Assembly (NCBI RefSeq): GCF_029227915.1
Contig: NC_079880.1
Coordinates: forward strand, 26,159,501-26,223,500
Source of the DNA: Hydractinia symbiolongicarpus
Taxonomy: Eukaryota; Cnidaria; Hydrozoa; Anthoathecata; Hydractiniidae
Length of the DNA stretch: 64,000 nucleotides
Reading direction: 5' to 3'
Each line of letters opens with the position of its first letter. Positions within the stretch are counted from its first letter, which is position 1. The notes beneath the pieces are model-generated. The model had not been told where the DNA came from, made no database searches, and saw nothing but the letters and a program-made list of their open reading frames with translations. Position numbers and translations under genes: made by a program. Positions 1 through 11,449 of this stretch are shown here, piece by piece.

Positions 1-560
1 CATTTCTTTATAAAAACAATTTAAAAAAAAATAATAAACCTGAAAATTGATGAACAATAAAAACAAAATAAGAACAACGGCAAGGCTGAAAATTTATGTA
101 TTTTCTCTTTTTCTCTGAAAAACAACTTGGAAAATATCTTTAAAGGTGGCAGGAATTTTTTTTTTACATAATCAGTTACGAAAGGCTATTTTCATCAGAC
201 TACATATTCTTTTTTCTTTTGCAACACACTTGTCACGATTTTATAGCTATAATACATTATTTTTCACCAAAAATATTCAGTCTCAACAATTCCTCTTTAA
301 ATTAAAAATCGTGAATAATTAATCAGTTCTGCTGAATATAGCTTTAGTCCACGTGCTTGCAAAATTGTACAGAAGGAAATGACGTAATTATAAAGGGAAA
401 CGTTAATAACATCCAAGATGGCGCATTATAAGACGAACTTCATTATGCTGCACTGCACAAACGTTATCTTTCGATAGCATGTAAAATTTAAAATAAAGTA
501 TTGTTCATTGGATAATAAAACAAGTTGTTGCACTGTTAGGATTCTTATTGGCTTAAAAGT
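1..560. other. AT-rich stretch without a recognised gene
   Basis: No open frame with recognisable protein features is visible on either strand. The sequence has many A and T runs. Around 45-90 it contains a piece with repeated AAGAACA-like words resembling the family described at 20041-20130. Nothing else can be supported. Confidence 0.6.
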
Positions 561-631
561 CATTTTAGCCTCGCTAAACGTCCAGCCTAGCCGCGCTGTC
601 TCTATCTATCTCTCTATCTCCTCAGCCGATT

Positions 632-817
632 TTAAAGATTCCGCCTTCGCTGGCGGATATCAAAAGATATAGGAAGTCGACCCGCTTTATCAATTTCCGC
701 CACACTCATAAGCTCTTGTGAGGTTTCCGTTTTTCCTAGGTCCGTCTGTTGGAGATACAGAAGTGGGTACGCAGGTTCCTCGTGCTTGCTTTTGTTGCTC
801 CTAATAAGGTCATTCAA
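632..817 (-). CDS. Orphan coding-like ORF, possible terminal exon
   Basis: This minus-strand frame of 61 codons ends in a basic tail (FDIRQRRRNL) and a stop. Its codon use is more balanced than in the AT-rich surroundings, and the peptide is polar with no low-complexity runs, so it looks like real or recently real coding sequence. It starts at TTG after an in-frame stop just upstream and contains no plausible initiator ATG at its front, so it could only be a 3' exon or a relic. I see no convincing splice acceptor directly upstream. I do not recognise the family, and no partner exon could be identified in the window. Confidence 0.25.
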   Translation of the reverse strand: MNDLIRSNKSKHEEPAYPLLYLQQTDLGKTETSQELMSVAEIDKAGRLPISFDIRQRRRNL

Positions 818-1518
818 ACCGCGATTTTAAGGAAAAAAAGTGTGAGCATGTGCCAAAAATTTTTTTTAAAAAAAGCGCCTGCGGCATAAAATTATGACGT
901 CATCGATATTGACCTCACTCCCTAAAGAAGGATGACCATAGACTACTATTTCGCCTTTGGTTTCTACCCGGGGCAGCCTAAACAGACGGCAAGGTGCACA
1001 AAACCCCGGATGGCTAGCTCACAATTTACCAGTACAGGAACATTCTGACGCAAAGTTTTGCCTAAAGCGTTCTATCGTATAAGTTAGTAGCTGCCACTTT
1101 TTTTTACTACTAAAATTTTGAGCTTTTCTACACCATACAGTTCACTTTCGTTTTCACAAAAAAAATGGTCGACAACTATTAGAAATGTAAAATAGACGCA
1201 AATAAACAAAGAACAACGATATTATACTTCAAAATTAAATTTTAAAAGGAAAATAATAATTCATCTGATCTGTAACCTTAGCTACCTCTAACGTTGGTCT
1301 TGATTAGTTTTTAGAAGCCTGCTAAAACTAAACGTAAATGTGATGAGAAAGCTAGCTTCACTCAGACTCAGTGGACCCCAATGGAAATAATCCACTAACA
1401 ATAGGTTTTTATTATTTTCTGGGCTAGAAACACTTTAAATATTTATCATTATTGTTGTTGTTGTTGTTAGACTAGCAACTGATTGCAAATGAAAAAAAAT
1501 TGTACAGTTATATATATG
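818..1518. other. Non-coding stretch before the piggyBac-type MITE
   Basis: No gene is recognised. A short (TTG)n run lies near 1452-1469 and a TGACGTCA palindrome near 897. The stretch ends at the TTAA target site of the following element. Confidence 0.55.
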
Positions 1519-1522
1519 TTAA

Positions 1523-2271
1523 CCCTATCCGGTCCGGGGGGGGGGGCGGATTCCGCCCCCCCTGACGCTTTTTTTTTAATAACTCCTGATTGCTTTCTTA
1601 TATGGCTATGATACTTACTGAGTTTCACCATTTATCTATTAGACACCTGCATGCTAAATTTTTAGGTCCCATACCATATAGAGGCTTTGATATTGGCCAT
1701 TACTCGAAACTACCCCCAAAAATCTCTATGAAATCCTTATAATGGGGAAAATATAATAACTCCTGTTAGGATTATCCTTAGAACTTGAAACTTGCAACAC
1801 AACTTTGTTTCGTCAAGAAGAATCATTTTGAATAATTTTGACACGTGACTAATCCGATTTCCCGATTTTGTCGGATTTTACCCGAAAATCGGGAAAAAAC
1901 GGATTTTCGGTCAATTTTTGGCAATTTTTTATTTGATCCATGTAAAAACCGGAAGATATGTTAAAAACATTTTATTTAGCTTTTAGAAACTTCAAACAGA
2001 ATGTAAAAATTCGCTCTAGAACAAAAGTAATTATATTTTAAGCAGATAGTGGCATTTTTAACAATTTTCAAGGTTCTGATGACGTCACAGAAAATGTGCT
2101 GACGCAAGCAAAAATTTATTGCCGCCATTTTCTTCCTTTTATGACGTACTATAAGTGTGCCAAGTTTGATTCAATTTGAACAATCCTATGAAAAGTTATT
2201 GGGGGAGGGGGGGGGGGCGGAATCCGCCCCCCCGGTCATAGTATGTTCGAAAAACCCCGGACCGAATAGGG
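1523..2271. mobile_element. piggyBac-type non-autonomous element (MITE) with TTAA duplication
   Basis: The left end reads CCCTATCCGGTCCGGGG directly after TTAA (1519-1522). The right end reads CCCCGGACCGAATAGGG directly before TTAA (2272-2275). These are inverted copies with one mismatch. Next to each end lies a G/C run flanking CGGATTCCGCC (left) or GGCGGAATCCGCC (right), which extends the inverted symmetry inward. A TTAA target duplication plus CCY termini is the hallmark of the piggyBac superfamily. The 749-bp interior has no transposase frame, so the copy is non-autonomous. Both termini and both duplications are intact, which suggests a fairly young insertion. A piggyBac-like transposase relic exists in this window (29465-34990), but whether it could have moved this element is unknown. 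Confidence 0.82.
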
Positions 2272-2275
2272 TTAA

Positions 2276-2974
2276 ACGAAAAAGATAACAATTTACACAT
2301 TTTTAGACATTTCAGCCTAGACCAATTCCTAATCGTGAGATTTTTTACCACGAAAGTCAATTTGAATTATATAAAAATACTTTACAAATTAGGCTATTAC
2401 AAGTATTTTTTATTTCAATTTATAATCTGTATTTATCGAATATATTCTTATTTCAAACACATCCAACAAAAAGTGGTAATCAAGCAAATCAGCAAGCTCT
2501 TCAGTTTCATCATTGTTCCATCTTTTTCTTGACCGCTTTTGTCAACAAATCTTCACATGCAAATCACGTTTGAATGACGCTTGAAATTGTGAATTGTTGG
2601 GTCAAAATTAGTTTAATGAAATCGTGCCAACATGTTTTGTATCATAGAACAATTTGGGGCTGGTTCCCTAAAATGTGAAAAAACAGAAAGTACAATAAAA
2701 GCTACCAGAATCACCCAGAACCACCCAAAACCACAAAGACGCATGCGTGTCCAATGTGTGGCAATCGATTTCAATCTTTTATAATTCAAAAATTTAACGG
2801 ACCAGCCATCAACGTTCAATGGACCCAGGGTACAAACCTCGTACAGCCGACTTTCCGAAAAACGAAAAGTTTCTTTTTCAAGTCTCAATTATAAAATGTA
2901 ATTTTTTGTACGAAAAAGTTTCATAATTCCCAACTTCTTACTAAATATAAGGTCTTCTACCTAACAGGAGTCTT
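2276..2974. other. Non-coding stretch
   Basis: No gene or repeat is recognised. The short frames here are hydrophobic, AT-driven and carry no family features. Confidence 0.5.
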
Positions 2975-2979
2975 TCCCT

Positions 2980-3243
2980 TTAAAGTCTATGGAATACACG
3001 TTCGATATCGGTTTAAGAGACAAAAAATTTAAAGAACGCCTACTCTGCGAAAACGACATCACATTTGAAAAAGTACTATCCAACTGCAGAGCTAGTGCGG
3101 TATCAAAGTTGCAAACTAAGTCTATTCTCACAACAAGCCTGACTCAACTCAATCGTCATCAACTGCTAATTCTGATATCAATCAGATGATCCATCGTCAA
3201 AAAAGCAAAGAAGTCATGAAATGCAAATCTTGTATTCTTAGGA
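2980..3243 (+). pseudogene. Gypsy-like retrotransposon gag fragment
   Basis: The plus strand encodes LRDKKFKERLLCEND followed by FEKVLSNCRASAVSKLQ. This matches the pattern seen near the end of Ty3/gypsy gag in invertebrates: a GIRD..-RERLL-type motif followed by a helix with an ICRA-type motif. After a shift of frame near 3170 there is a lysine-rich linker and a CKSC pair that looks like the start of a CCHC zinc knuckle; it then decays. No LTR, protease or reverse transcriptase follows, so this is an isolated relic. The family call rests on motif memory only. A different retroelement class is possible. Confidence 0.5.
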
Positions 3244-3508
3244 TTAAAAATGGCTTCCTTGATAACACATGATATTCTATCTAAGTTTTTATTTCCTGTA
3301 AATTCATCAGCAACATCATGAGGAAATATTGATTCAAAAAGTCCTCTTTCAATACAAGGAAAGTTCTCCATAATTTTTTTATCAACATTATGTGAAGCAT
3401 AAAAGTTTGAATGTAAACGCAGCTCAATCGAATCGACAGCTCGAAGTAGATAGCAAAGGCTCTAGAATTATATAAACAATTGCCGTTTCCAGTAGATCTA
3501 AATAATAA

Positions 3509-3660
3509 TGTTGTTTCTATTATCTATAGGCGATACTTAGCTACAAAGTTTTCTGCAAAAACATAATGTTAAAATGAAAAAATAAAACAAAAAAATAAAC
3601 TATAATAACTAAGTCTCGCTGTATATATTATTGATTACACCATAGTTAATAGAAACAACA
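3509..3660. mobile_element. Small terminal-inverted-repeat element (152 bp)
   Basis: The stretch begins TGTTGTTTCTATTA followed by TCTATAGG. It ends with the inverted partner CCATAGTTAATAGAAACAACA, in two adjoining parts: CCATAGTT and AATAGAAACAACA. The interior is AT-rich and non-coding. No clear target duplication is visible, so the class is undetermined. Confidence 0.4.
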
Positions 3661-3782
3661 CTGGTTCGGAAGACCGGCAAACTTCACAGAATTTTTAAAC
3701 GATGTTTATATGTACGTCACGTGACAACTGAATAGCCTAAATAGGCTATGAAAGCCAAATTAGGCAAAATTTATCTCCTAAC

Positions 3783-5086
3783 TATACGATGGTTCCTATG
3801 GCTCACTTCTCTTCCAAATCAAAAACACTTCTCTTCTATATAACGAAACATTTCTCTTCTGTATTTTGACACTTCTCTTCGGTACTTTGACACTTCCCTT
3901 CTGCACTTACACTTCTCTGCATGTGGCTCTTTACAACTTGAATTCTAAAATCTGGTCCGCAATTTTACATCATTGGTCCGTAGTTTTAACCTTTTGTGAG
4001 GTTTATTACATGGGACCAGTCCCCTCGCCATGTGACATATTTTTTTCAACCGTCGTCAAGCAAGCATGAACATGAAGTCTGTAGTACGTGAAATTGTTAA
4101 AGAGGAGCTTGAAAATCTAATGTCCTGCTCGTCCCTGACAGCAACTACGATAAAACCATCAGCCACAAGGTCTTCGTTGTCTTGTGTAACTAACACAAGT
4201 CATGCTAGCAGTAGTGATAGAACATCAACATCTGTTAGCACCAAGCAAAGGTGCTACTGCTCCCCGCGGAAGGACTGATTCATTGTACTTTGTTCTAGAA
4301 ATATACGGTTGGGAGTTTTTTAAAAAAACTTTAGATCTTAATGAGCTAGAAGAGTTTAGCGAACTATCTGTACAAGATCAGATACAGATACAGCTCATGA
4401 ATTTGTTGATTATTATATCGCCTTGATTTGTGCAGTAGAAAGATATATGTAATACAACACCTGTAACAATGTAAAATGCTTGGATTTTAGAAATATATAT
4501 ATCTTGTTTTTTGAAAACCACGAGATCTTTTCCCAACAAACATCACAATGTTTACTGCTACAAAAAAAATATCTTGGTTTTTGTAAATCACAATCAATGT
4601 TTATTCCCGGACAAAGTGAGGTCAATTGTAAGCCGCAAAACGTTCTAATTTCGCCGAATCGCAATTATAAAAGTTCAAAGTTAGTGGAAAGTAGATAAAA
4701 AAACAATCTCGTATTAGGCTTCTGGGACCGTATAAGAATATAGCTTGAAATTTCGCAAAGTTTTTCCTGCGAAAAATCTTATTTTAAACGCGCAGGGCCC
4801 GGGGTGTGCCATTTATTCATGAACAAGATCTGGATAAATTCATATATTAGGGACCAGATTCAGTCTGGGAAATTTTCAAGCTTATGGAAGAGAATTTTTT
4901 CGCACTTGGAAGAGAAGTGTTTCGAACGGAAGAGAACTTTGGGTATCAAAGTAGAGAAGTTTTTTATACAGAAGAGAAGTGTTCTTGTACAGAAGAGAAG
5001 TGTTGTTATACAGAAGAGAAGTGTTTTGACTAAGAAGAGAAGTGTTTTTATTGAGAAGAGAAGTGAGCCATAGGGGCCATCGTATA
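3783..5086. mobile_element. 1.3 kb TIR element with subterminal motif arrays
   Basis: The ends are inverted copies over 32 bp with two mismatches. The left copy runs 3783-3814 and the right copy ends at 5086; both begin TATACGATGG inward and continue into CCTATGGCTCACTTCTCTTC. Inside each end the word ACTTCTCTTC (left, 3804-3920) or its complement GAAGAGAAGT (right, 4880-5066) recurs about six to nine times at spacings near 20 bp, so the two arrays face each other. A TA, or CTA, flanks both ends and may be the target duplication. Such subterminal arrays are typical transposase-binding sites in several cut-and-paste superfamilies. No transposase is present. Superfamily undetermined. Confidence 0.65.
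4066..4278 (+). CDS. Short ORF inside the TIR element, unknown
   Basis: This 70-codon frame starts at an ATG and begins with a charged stretch (VVREIVKEELENLMSC) that would form an amphipathic helix. It then becomes Ser/Thr-rich and ends in CYCSPRKD. It lies in the middle of the TIR element at 3783-5086. It could be a captured or degenerate exon, or chance. I do not recognise it, and no downstream exon can be shown. Confidence 0.2.
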   Translation: MNMKSVVREIVKEELENLMSCSSLTATTIKPSATRSSLSCVTNTSHASSSDRTSTSVSTKQRCYCSPRKD

Positions 5087-5091
5087 ACTAG

Positions 5092-5519
5092 GCTATCGGC
5101 AGTAACTTTTCTTATTACAGCCTTCTGGTTAGTGGTCGCACCGACTTCTAAGGTTAATAATGATCTAACAAACCTCCTAGGATGTAGAAGTATTATTTTC
5201 GTAAATGTTATGGTGCGTATTGAAGATAGTGCTTTTAGTTTAACCCGATGCGCACAACGTTTTTTTCCGGCGTGTTTTTGCGAAGCAATTAAGCCTTGAG
5301 AGCAAAGCGAAATTGTGGAGCACGTTTGCTACCCCGGGAAGCACTTCATGAAAGGATCCATTTAGTCTGTGAATATGTCCTATCCGACATTGTCGCATTC
5401 TTCCCAAGACGACAACGGCATCCGACACACGACGTTAAGCAATTTATCAACATCGTAATGTTGTTAATACATAATACTGCCTGGTATACATACTACTGCC
5501 TAGCATAATATCTTTGCAA
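5092..5519. other. Non-coding stretch
   Basis: No gene, RNA or repeat could be supported between the TIR element and the minisatellite. Confidence 0.5.
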
Positions 5520-5524
5520 TATAC

Positions 5525-5990
5525 AGTAATACGGTGTAGTACGTAATAATATCCCGTATTTTACAATGTATTACTTTGTAGTATATTCAGAAATACACTA
5601 TAATACCTTGTAGCATTCAGTAATACACTGTAATACTTTGTAGTACTCCGTAATACACTGTAATACCTTGTAGTATTCAGTAATACACTGTAATACTTTG
5701 TAGTATTCAGTAATATGCTGTAATACCTTGTAGTATTCCGTAATACACTGTAATACCTTGTAGTATTCGGTATTACACTGTAATACCTTGTAGTACACTG
5801 TAATACCTTGTAGTATTCGGTAATATGCTGTAATACTTTGTAGTATTCAGTAATACACAGTAATACCTTGTAGTATTCAGTAATACACTGTAATATCTTG
5901 TAGTATTCAGTAATGCACTGTAATACCTTGTAGTATTCAGTAATACACTTTAACACTTTGTAGTATTCAGTAATATACTGTAATACTAAG
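5525..5990. repeat. 30-bp minisatellite
   Basis: A degenerate head-to-tail array with a unit close to TAATACACTGTAATACCTTG + TAGTATTCAG, 30 bp long, runs for about 14 units. The core TATTACAGTGTAATA-like word is nearly self-complementary. Because 30 is a multiple of three and few stops occur, artefactual open frames of 145 and 66 codons arise on the minus strand. Confidence 0.9.
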
Positions 5991-6249
5991 TTAGTCACAG
6001 TATTAACCTGTCCTTTTGAAAAGATTCTGATAAATATTTAAAGATTAATCGGATCACCTTTTTCACCATTCTTGTCCCCAGAGCTCTCGAAGCTAGCTCT
6101 GAACCTGTCTTGGCACGTGGTGACAAATACCCCACCATATGTGGGGTGCTTTCCTTTTTTGGATTACCTCGATGAAAATTTTAACATTTTAACAAATTTT
6201 TTGCTGCCGCAATTTTTAGTTCTTACATAAAGAACTTTTAATGCAAATT

Positions 6250-6541
6250 TAACCGAGTGATAGCCTTGTGGTAGAGCGTTCGCTTTCAGTGCGGGAGGTC
6301 TTGGGTTCAAACCCCGGCCGAGTCATGCCAGAGACTATAAAAGTGTGAATCTATCCTTTCTGCCTAGCGCTCAGCATGAGAATAGGATTGATATCTTAGG
6401 CGGTTGTCTAGTTGAGCGATTGATGTGCTTCCACGACTTTCGTAGCTCAAATGGGAGCTTTAAATGCGCTAGGACCCCCTTCGCAGGACCCTCGTTGATA
6501 GCAGTACCAATAGGAACTGAAGAGGCTATCCTGGGTAAATA

Positions 6542-6572
<31 letters not shown>

Positions 6573-6574
6573 TG
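6250..6574 (+). mobile_element. tRNA-derived SINE with (TAA)n tail
   Basis: The head (6250-6325) looks like a tRNA. It has an A-box-like TAGCCTTGTGGTAGAGCG (6261-6278), an anticodon-arm-like hairpin and a good B box GGTTCAAACCC (6304-6314). A body of about 200 bp follows and ends in GAGGCTATCCTGGGTAAAT and a (TAA)n tail at 6541-6574. This is the classic layout of an RNA polymerase III-transcribed SINE mobilised by a LINE with a short-repeat 3' end. The acceptor stem does not pair as in a functional tRNA. Flanking target duplications are not clear. Confidence 0.8.
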
Positions 6575-6579
6575 AAATG

Positions 6580-7185
6580 ATTATAAATTTATTCTCAGGA
6601 ATAAACTTTTGCGAGATTGCTTTAGAATTTCCAACATAAGTAGGACTCGAAGTACTTGAAACTTGCAAAAGCTTATGCTCCTAAAGTTGGATGAAATATA
6701 GTTAATTAACAACATTTATAAATACACGTTTTTTCACCGCGTCTTATTCCACGAGATATAAAATAGAATAGCCTATCGTTGAGCGTTAGTAGGAAACACC
6801 AATTTATATTTTTATGGGAAAATAAGTGTTTAGCAGTGTGACAGTATTTAGTTAGCTATAGCTATATATATACTTTCCAGACGAAGCTGTGAATTCCACC
6901 TGGCTTACTAAAAAACAATTCCCTACAGCATAAATAAATATTTGCATAGCATGCAGTAACTTTTAGCTAGCTCACTAGTAGAAAAGTAACGTTTGCTAGC
7001 TAAAGACCATTTCCCTTCAGCCTCCTGGCTAGTTATTGGGCCACATGTGTGCGGCACTAAAAGTTAGCTATCTAAAGAATAGTCAAATACTAACAGTGAA
7101 TGTTGGCAAAACGGAAGGCCGAAGCGTTGTTTGAATTTTGATGACCTTAGCAACCCATCCACACACACAAAAAAAGTTGGTTTCA
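6580..7185. other. Non-coding stretch
   Basis: No gene is recognised. Several AGCTAGCT-like words occur but form no repeat array. Confidence 0.5.
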
Positions 7186-7189
7186 CGTT

Positions 7190-8210
7190 GCCTCCATTTT
7201 GTAGAGCTTAAACTGCTGATCAAAAAATATGTATATGATCATGTGGTTTTGGTGAGCGCTTAATCAGATTTTGGGGTTTAAATATTTTGCTGAAGTCAGC
7301 AATCGGCCGTCAAAACCGAAAAAAAATATTTTTTAGAAATATGTATACCTGTTGCCTTCATCGTATAGATCTTGAAACGCTGATCCTGAAAATGTATAGG
7401 ATCATATACTTTTGACAAACGCTTGCAGAGATATTAGGGTTTAAAGGGTTTTTGATGACGTCATTAACCCATTCATTCCAAAACGGATTTGGGGACCCAG
7501 GTTTGGGAAACTTACCCAAATTGGTCCTAAGTGGTCCCTAGTTACCCAAACGATGAAAATCATTGACGTTACCACCTCGTTTCCAAGTTATTTGAGCTCA
7601 AAGTTTTAAGTTTTTTTTGTTTTGTTTTTTTGTTTTAATCATGTATAATTTTCTTTTTCATCAACCTGTCTACAACAAAAAACACAAAAGTACATAGACG
7701 TTATATGTGGAAAGATAACAAAGAAACATATAAAAGTAAACATTGACGCAACTTGGTAATGATTTAAATTTAATATAGGATACTAGTCTATAAAAGCCCG
7801 TGGAAAAATCCACTTAGGCAAAAGGTCAATAAAAAGAGAGTTATCAGGGATTAAAAATTTTGCTGACGTCAGCAAAAACCCGTCAAAACCTTAAAAATTT
7901 TTTTTAGGAATTTGTATACCTGTTGCCTTCATCGTATAGATCTTGAAACGCTGATCAAAAAAATGTATAGGACCATGCGTCTTTGACAAATGGTTGCAGA
8001 GATATTAGGGTTTTTTGATGACGTCATCAACCCGCCTATTCCGAAACGGATTTGGGGACCTAGGTTGGGGAAAATTACCCAAATTGGTCCTAGGTGGTCC
8101 CTAGTTACCCACGCAGTAAAAAATCATTGACGTTACGACCTTGTTTCCAAGTTATTTGGCCTCAAATTTTAAGTGCCATGTAATGGCTTCATTAATTTAA
8201 TATAGGATAT
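7190..8210 (+). repeat. Two tandem copies of a dispersed repeat family
   Basis: About 350 bp is present twice (7265-7625 and 7850-8175). Shared blocks include TTGCCTTCATCGTATAGATC, GTTGCAGAGATATTAGGG-like text, GATGACGTCAT and AATTGGTCCTAGGTGGTCCC-like text. The second copy begins with TACTAGTC followed by GCCCGTGGAAAAATCCAC at 7780-7811. Both copies end near ATTTAATATAGGA. The same head recurs at 19573-19606. The family may be a retrotransposon derivative, but no open frame supports a class. Confidence 0.7.
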
Positions 8211-8490
8211 TGACGTTAAACTAGTGTTTTTGACGTCGCACCGTAACGTCATAAAGTTTAACATTTAAGACATAATTTTTTCGGCGACTTCAAAGAAAAT
8301 TTCGGCGATATTAAAGAAAAATGAGGATATCCACTATGACCGTCACATACACTTCTTATTATTATAAGAGATTCATGTTAAAGTAGTATTATTGACGTCG
8401 CGCCGTAACGTCAGAAAATTGAGGTTTTCAGACAACTTTTTCGACGACATCAAAGGAAAATGAACACATCCACTTTGCCTGTTACAGACT
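8211..8490. repeat. Direct duplication of about 160 bp
   Basis: The word TTGACGTCGCRCCGTAACGTCA occurs at about 8228 and 8391, with related text following each: an array of FSGCGA-like AT words, then a TATCCACT or CATCCACT block. The duplication directly follows the dispersed repeat pair and may be its 3' part. Confidence 0.55.
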
Positions 8491-8504
8491 GACACACACA
8501 CATA

Positions 8505-8790
8505 CCCACATCTGCGCCTTCTGGGGACCAAAGTTAGAAAGCGCCTTCCCAGCCAAACGCGAAAGTAAAAAAATAAAAATGAAAAATATCTTTCTACATG
8601 AGGTTGTTATATATAATTGGTTTTGTAGCTCCTAAACATATAATCTTACCTACTCAATAATAATAAAACGGTTTTTTAGACAGATTTTAGCATGGTTCAC
8701 AAAAAAGTTGGAAAGCGCCTTGTGGGCCACATGTCAAGGTTGTGAAGTTTCAAAGTGCCTTGTGGGGACAAATATTGTTTCCCATGATTA
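8505..8790. repeat. Degenerate GCCTTGTGGGGAC repeats
   Basis: GCGCCTTCTGGGGACC, GCGCCTTGTGGGCC and GTGCCTTGTGGGGAC occur here with intervening AT-rich DNA. They belong to the same motif family as the minisatellite at 17955-18850. Confidence 0.6.
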
Positions 8791-8960
8791 TAGCTTTCTT
8801 ATATCTGTCGCGATGCATCAAGTTTGTTCTGGGGAACCATGGATTGAATCCCGTTCACTGACAGACAGTATGTTAGCAATACACGAAGTAGCTTAACTTC
8901 AATTACATTACACCAATAATACTCGGCCGTCATGATGGATGGTTCGATCGTAGTGAACAA

Positions 8961-9013
8961 TTCTCATGAATGCTTGTCTTGGCTGGAATTTCCATGACAA
9001 GCATTCATGAGAA
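8961..9013. other. Perfect 18-bp hairpin
   Basis: TTCTCATGAATGCTTGTC at 8961-8978 is perfectly complementary to 8996-9013 across a 17-nt loop. It could be a small RNA precursor, a transposon end or an extruding palindrome. The flanks (8843-8908 and 9092-9165) resemble each other loosely as direct repeats. Confidence 0.55.
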
Positions 9014-9169
9014 ACGCCAACGTGGGTGTTGTTAACATATTGACACACGCAGTGTAATTAGTTTGTCTGCGGCTCTGAGTTCTGGGACGGCTGACCCAAT
9101 TCCGCTTACTGCCAGTCATTGTGTTGACAATTCTAAAAGTGGCTCTACTTTAATTACGTTAAAGTTTTT

Positions 9170-11415
9170 AATTAAACAATGTTTTTTACGGGAACAATAG
9201 AAGTTAATAATCAACCTTTATTTTTTTTCTCCGGGACTCGGAAAGTTGAGGAGTATCCCATTGTTTTGCCAGGACTTTTGAGCGCTGTCCTTGATACTTT
9301 GAGAGAAGAAAGTGTTTGCAGAAGAAACTTTTGCGGTTTTCGCGTTTTTTGGAAACTTCGCACAAGTTTATTAGCGCAAAATGTTCCAATTAGAAATGAA
9401 CTCTAAGAATAATACTGCTATAAGAAAAAATTAACAAAAACTAGTTTGAATACACGTGCGATCTTTAACTTCATATAAAACGTAAGTATCGTGAGGGTTG
9501 AAGCAATTAGCTTTTCTAAAAAATGAAATATAAAATAACACATTAATACACCATTTACAGTTTTCATTTGGTATTTAATCTTAAAAGAATTTTTTCATTT
9601 ACAACTATGTTTTTAAAAATAAAAAATAACTTAATACAGTACAGTTTGATCTGGTAATAATATATTTAGTAAAACACCCGTTTTAGTTCCCTCTCGAACA
9701 ACTATTTAATTTAACTTTTTGGGAACAAACGTCCTTTTAATATAACTAGTGAGATGCAAATGTTCTGTGCGTTTAATAAACTTAAACTATCTAAACTTTC
9801 AAAATAACTACCGGTCAACACTATAAAATTTATATCAGAAAACAAAGCCTAAAATTAATAGACATTTCCTGAAGCTTTTTAGTCACTGGGAGAATGTGAT
9901 ACTTGAATTTCTAAAAACTTGATAGAGAAATTTTTAAGTTCACAAAGCAAACATATATATATAAATAACCTGCTAAAACGATGAGCATAAATCATGATTA
10001 TAAGAACCAACCTAGAAAGTCTTTTGGTGCTGATTTTCCAATGAGCTACTTTAACGACATTGAAAATGATAAAACGGGTGCAAGTACAGTTTTCATTAAA
10101 AGTGACGAACCTCATAATTTATTTTCTACAAAATAAACGTTTATACAGGTTAGAAGTTCTTGGCTCAACCACTATACATTAGACTCTTTATTCATTTGAA
10201 TTCAGGGCCAACACACAGCTATTGAAATCAAGAGGGTTACATTAACAAGACGGTGCAAACTCAAAGTCGAACCGAGGCGCAAAGAAAATCTGCCTTTAAA
10301 CGCCCTCTTTAAAATTTAAATCAAATTTTTTAAGCGCTCAGTAAAGTAGATTTTACAACTTCGTGAATTCGATAACGGAATGTTCCAAATAAATTAAATT
10401 CGAATTATAAGAGGTCAGCCCAAAAAGAATTTCTGCCATAAAAGTCCTTTGTAAAAGACTTGTTTTTTATTTTCCCTTCGTTTCTCTGGACCACGCTCCC
10501 GACTCAACCCTTCCTATTTTTTACTTATAAAGTAATCAATCTCAATATAGTGTGTGACAATGAAAATAATATTGTACAATATAGTTTTAAAAGTTGCCGA
10601 TGTTTTAGTAAGTAGACATAACACCTTTCAAGATGTTTGTAAATTGGCTGCGAAAACTGTGAAACTTTGGCCAAGAAAGGGAACAAATTTCTGTCAGACC
10701 GGTAGGAGTATGAAACTAAAAAACTATACAGCCTGTTTTAAATTTTTGTTTTCTTTAAGACATTTTGCGTTTCAGGTACTTTGAACCTCAAAACAAGCAT
10801 ATGCGATGGAGTCTAATAATGACACATTTATAGTCTTGTCATTTGACAGCCATGTTTTTGTTTCTACACTTCCCAGACCTCACACAATATTTTACTACTG
10901 TGAAAATCATCACACCAACCCTTTTATTACACAACAAACAACAATAGAGAACGTACAACAATTGAAAAATTAGAAAAAGAAGTACGCAATATTTTAATTT
11001 TCTTTATAAACTTGTTTTGTTTGTTTAAAAAAAAATCTTCCCTTGACTGTTGCAGATGTAAGTGTACACAAGAAGCACTTCTTTGAATTAAAAAGAAAGT
11101 AAAATTTTCATAGTTTCGGACATTAATGATAATTGTGAAAGAAACACTTTTAGAAAACTTTATTCATTGGAGGAAGTATATATTACATTGTGTGGCCAGG
11201 GTCGCGCTAAATAACGCACTTACTTACTACATGTACCATGGGCGTATTGTCATGACTTTTTTTACAGGGTAAAAAACATACAGGACAAGACTAAAGCATT
11301 TTAACTTACCGTAGAGACTTTTGGTGCAATCGTAATAGGCATCTTGGTGTTTTTATTCTAAGATGAATTTTATAAGAACATTACAAAAATGTTATAATTT
11401 GTTGTTTCTTTCTTT
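9170..11415. other. Long AT-rich gene-free stretch
   Basis: I see no recognisable coding exon, RNA gene or transposon end in this 2.2 kb. The frame at 9179-9406 is explained by GCGAAAA/TTTTGCGG-type words common in this genome rather than by a protein. Confidence 0.5.
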
Positions 11416-11417
11416 AT

Positions 11418-11446
11418 AACTAACTAACTAACTAACTAACTAACTG
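11418..11446. repeat. (TAAC)n microsatellite
   Basis: The tetranucleotide TAAC is repeated about seven times. Confidence 0.95.
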
Positions 11447-11449
11447 TTC

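Noticed and set aside
5561-5998. 145-codon minus-strand protein
   Set aside because: It is a translation of the 30-bp minisatellite.
6250-6325. Functional tRNA gene
   Set aside because: A and B boxes are present, but the acceptor stem does not pair properly, the apparent anticodon would be UCA, and a SINE body with a (TAA)n tail follows directly.
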